Shown: one piece after another, positions 13,308 through 13,869 of the stretch
Layout: every line of letters begins with the position of its first letter
How positions within the stretch are numbered: position 1 is the first letter of the stretch
Assembly (NCBI GenBank): GCA_905479845.1
Contig: CAJQOB010000175.1
Location: 1-13,869 of the forward strand
DNA from: an uncultured Flavobacteriales bacterium
GTDB taxonomy: Bacteria > Bacteroidota > Bacteroidia > Flavobacteriales_D > Crocinitomicaceae
Direction: 5' to 3'
DNA: 13,869 bases
Notes under the pieces: generated by a model
What the model was told of the DNA's origin: nothing
What the model saw: only the letters and a program-made list of their open reading frames with translations
Database searches by the model: none
Position numbers and translations under genes: made by a program

Positions 13308-13745
13308 CTAAAGCTCTTCACCAAAAGTTTTTTTGCTTTGTATTAACCTCAACATCTCAAGCTGAGCTGGGCTTAAATAAGCCATGAATTCCTTTTGATA
13401 AGGGATGGCGTAATTCAAAAAGCTTCTTTGGGTATAATTTAAAGGCAGAAAACTGTAAATGGAATTCTTCAAGTAATACTGCGGATTCTTATCCTTCTGA
13501 TAACTCCCATCTTCCTCAATTAAGAAGAAACCTTGATCCAATGCATAGTTGTCAAGTTTTTCAACAGACACAATGCTTGCATCGAAATTAACCTTCACAA
13601 CTTCCTTTCCTCTAATCCAACCAGCTTCCGTTGTTAAAACGGCTGGGTGCTGAATCATACTCGTTTCGCCCGACCAAAAGCACGGTGTTTCGTAATAGGT
13701 AATGTCCGTTTGACTGAACCTTACTTTTAGTTGTAGATACCCCAT
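13308..13745 (-). CDS. MsrA-like protein with CFWSGE motif, 5' end altered by IS3
   Basis: A ~145-residue protein distantly like MsrA: ETPCFWSGE (C22, matching the GCFWG cysteine), HPAVLTTEAGWIRGKEVVKVNFDASIVSVEKL (aligning with the GY...HAEVVxVxFDP region), then NPQYYLKNSIYSFLPLNYTQ and FMAYLSPAQLEML near the end. I recall a family with PCFWSGE, ...YYL and LSPxQ blocks, annotated only as hypothetical or MsrA-like. The first four codons (MGYL) belong to the inserted IS3 end (inverted repeat from 13732), so the native start is lost or was a few residues further up. It ends at TAG 13308, but the frame then stays open for 27 more codons (DAKIVESWKLFNEGKSEQEL...) to TGA 13224. Function as a methionine sulfoxide reductase is a guess from one motif and its neighbours. 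Confidence 0.65.
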   Translation of the reverse strand: MGYLQLKVRFSQTDITYYETPCFWSGETSMIQHPAVLTTEAGWIRGKEVVKVNFDASIVSVEKLDNYALDQGFFLIEEDGSYQKDKNPQYYLKNSIYSFLPLNYTQRSFLNYAIPYQKEFMAYLSPAQLEMLRLIQSKKTFGEEL

Positions 13746-13757
13746 TTGTTAGGACAG
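13732..13757. repeat. Terminal inverted repeat of the IS3-family element
   Basis: On the plus strand it reads TGTAGATACCCCATTTGTTA followed by GGACAG. It begins with the TG expected of IS3 elements and resembles the CACCCATTTTGTTGGAC part I remember from IS150. The partner is outside the window. Confidence 0.6.
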
Positions 13758-13782
13758 GGTTTATTCAAAATTAGTATAATAA

Positions 13783-13869
13783 TCAAGCGACAGCTTGATA
13801 CCAGTTAACTGGTTTTTGGTAGTCCAGTGATTCGTGTCTTCTTTCATTGTTGTAATAGTTAAAATATTC
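13783..13869 (-). CDS. IS3-family transposase, C-terminal end
   Basis: Only the last 28 residues are in the window: EYFNYYNNERRHESLDYQKP, then VNWYQAVA and TGA. YYNNERRHESLxYxxP is the hallmark end of the integrase-core (rve) transposase of IS3/IS150 elements, just after the catalytic Glu. The frame is open to the window edge, so the gene is cut by the window, not visibly broken. It points toward the msrA-like gene. Confidence 0.88.
   Translation of the reverse strand, partial: EYFNYYNNERRHESLDYQKPVNWYQAVA

Larger units (their letters stand above)
13732..13869 (-). mobile_element. IS3-family insertion sequence, terminal part
   Basis: The right edge of the window is the 3' end of an IS3-family element: the last 28 codons of its transposase, a ~25-nt AT-rich tail and a terminal inverted repeat that starts with TG at 13732. 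The other end is outside the window, so target duplication cannot be tested. Confidence 0.8.

Noticed and set aside
1376..13869. Composite transposon bounded by the two insertion sequences
   Set aside because: The left element is ISL3/ISAon1-type and the right one IS3-type, with unrelated terminal repeats, so they cannot mobilise the interval together.
1..13869. CRISPR array or other regular repeats
   Set aside because: No spaced direct repeats were seen by eye in either orientation.

Overview
The window looks like chromosomal DNA of a member of the Bacteroidota, most likely a marine or environmental Flavobacteriales or Cytophagales relative. It is AT-rich, its stop codons are mostly TAA, and the tRNA promoter has the Bacteroidota form (TTG, 19 bp, TAnnTTTG). 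One insertion sequence is of the ISAon1 type that I associate with this phylum, and several proteins have phylum-typical forms (GCHWC-type MsrA, hydrolase-OsmC fusion, YtxJ). I cannot name a genus.

Layout. Positions 1-1311 are ordinary core DNA on the + strand: the 3' part of folC, then tRNA-Val(UAC) with its own promoter and a hairpin terminator. An ISAon1/ISL3-type insertion sequence follows at about 1376-2754. From there to about 13731 every gene is on the - strand, closely packed, with many ATGA or TAATG stop/start overlaps, so it reads as one long operon or a few nested ones. At the far right, 13732-13869 is the terminal part of an IS3-family element.

Read in the direction of transcription (right to left), the - strand block is a thiol, methionine and peroxide repair island. 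Its genes are: an MsrA-like protein with a CFWSGE motif; MsrB; a second MsrA, broken; a TlpA-like thioredoxin lipoprotein; a GNAT of the Acetyltransf_CG type, broken; a zinc-ribbon protein; a beta-barrel-like secreted protein; a canonical MsrA; an AhpD-like protein, broken; YtxJ; an unknown protein; a DUF2721-like membrane protein; DUF427; a thioredoxin with a CNPC site; a GCHWC-type MsrA; an alpha/beta hydrolase-OsmC fusion; a DM13 protein; an aldo/keto reductase; egtB (ergothioneine sulfoxide synthase), broken; and the 5' end of a mercuric-reductase-like flavoprotein, broken by a frameshift and cut by the IS. The common theme is repair of oxidised methionine (four MsrA-type proteins plus MsrB), supply of electrons by thioredoxin-like partners, removal of organic peroxides, and low-molecular-weight thiols (ergothioneine, bacillithiol).

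The second theme is decay. At least five of these genes carry frameshifts or internal stops although their homology resumes beyond the lesion, and insertion sequences sit at both edges. Either the island is being lost, or the assembly carries indel errors. The excess of in-frame TAG codons is worth a separate check.
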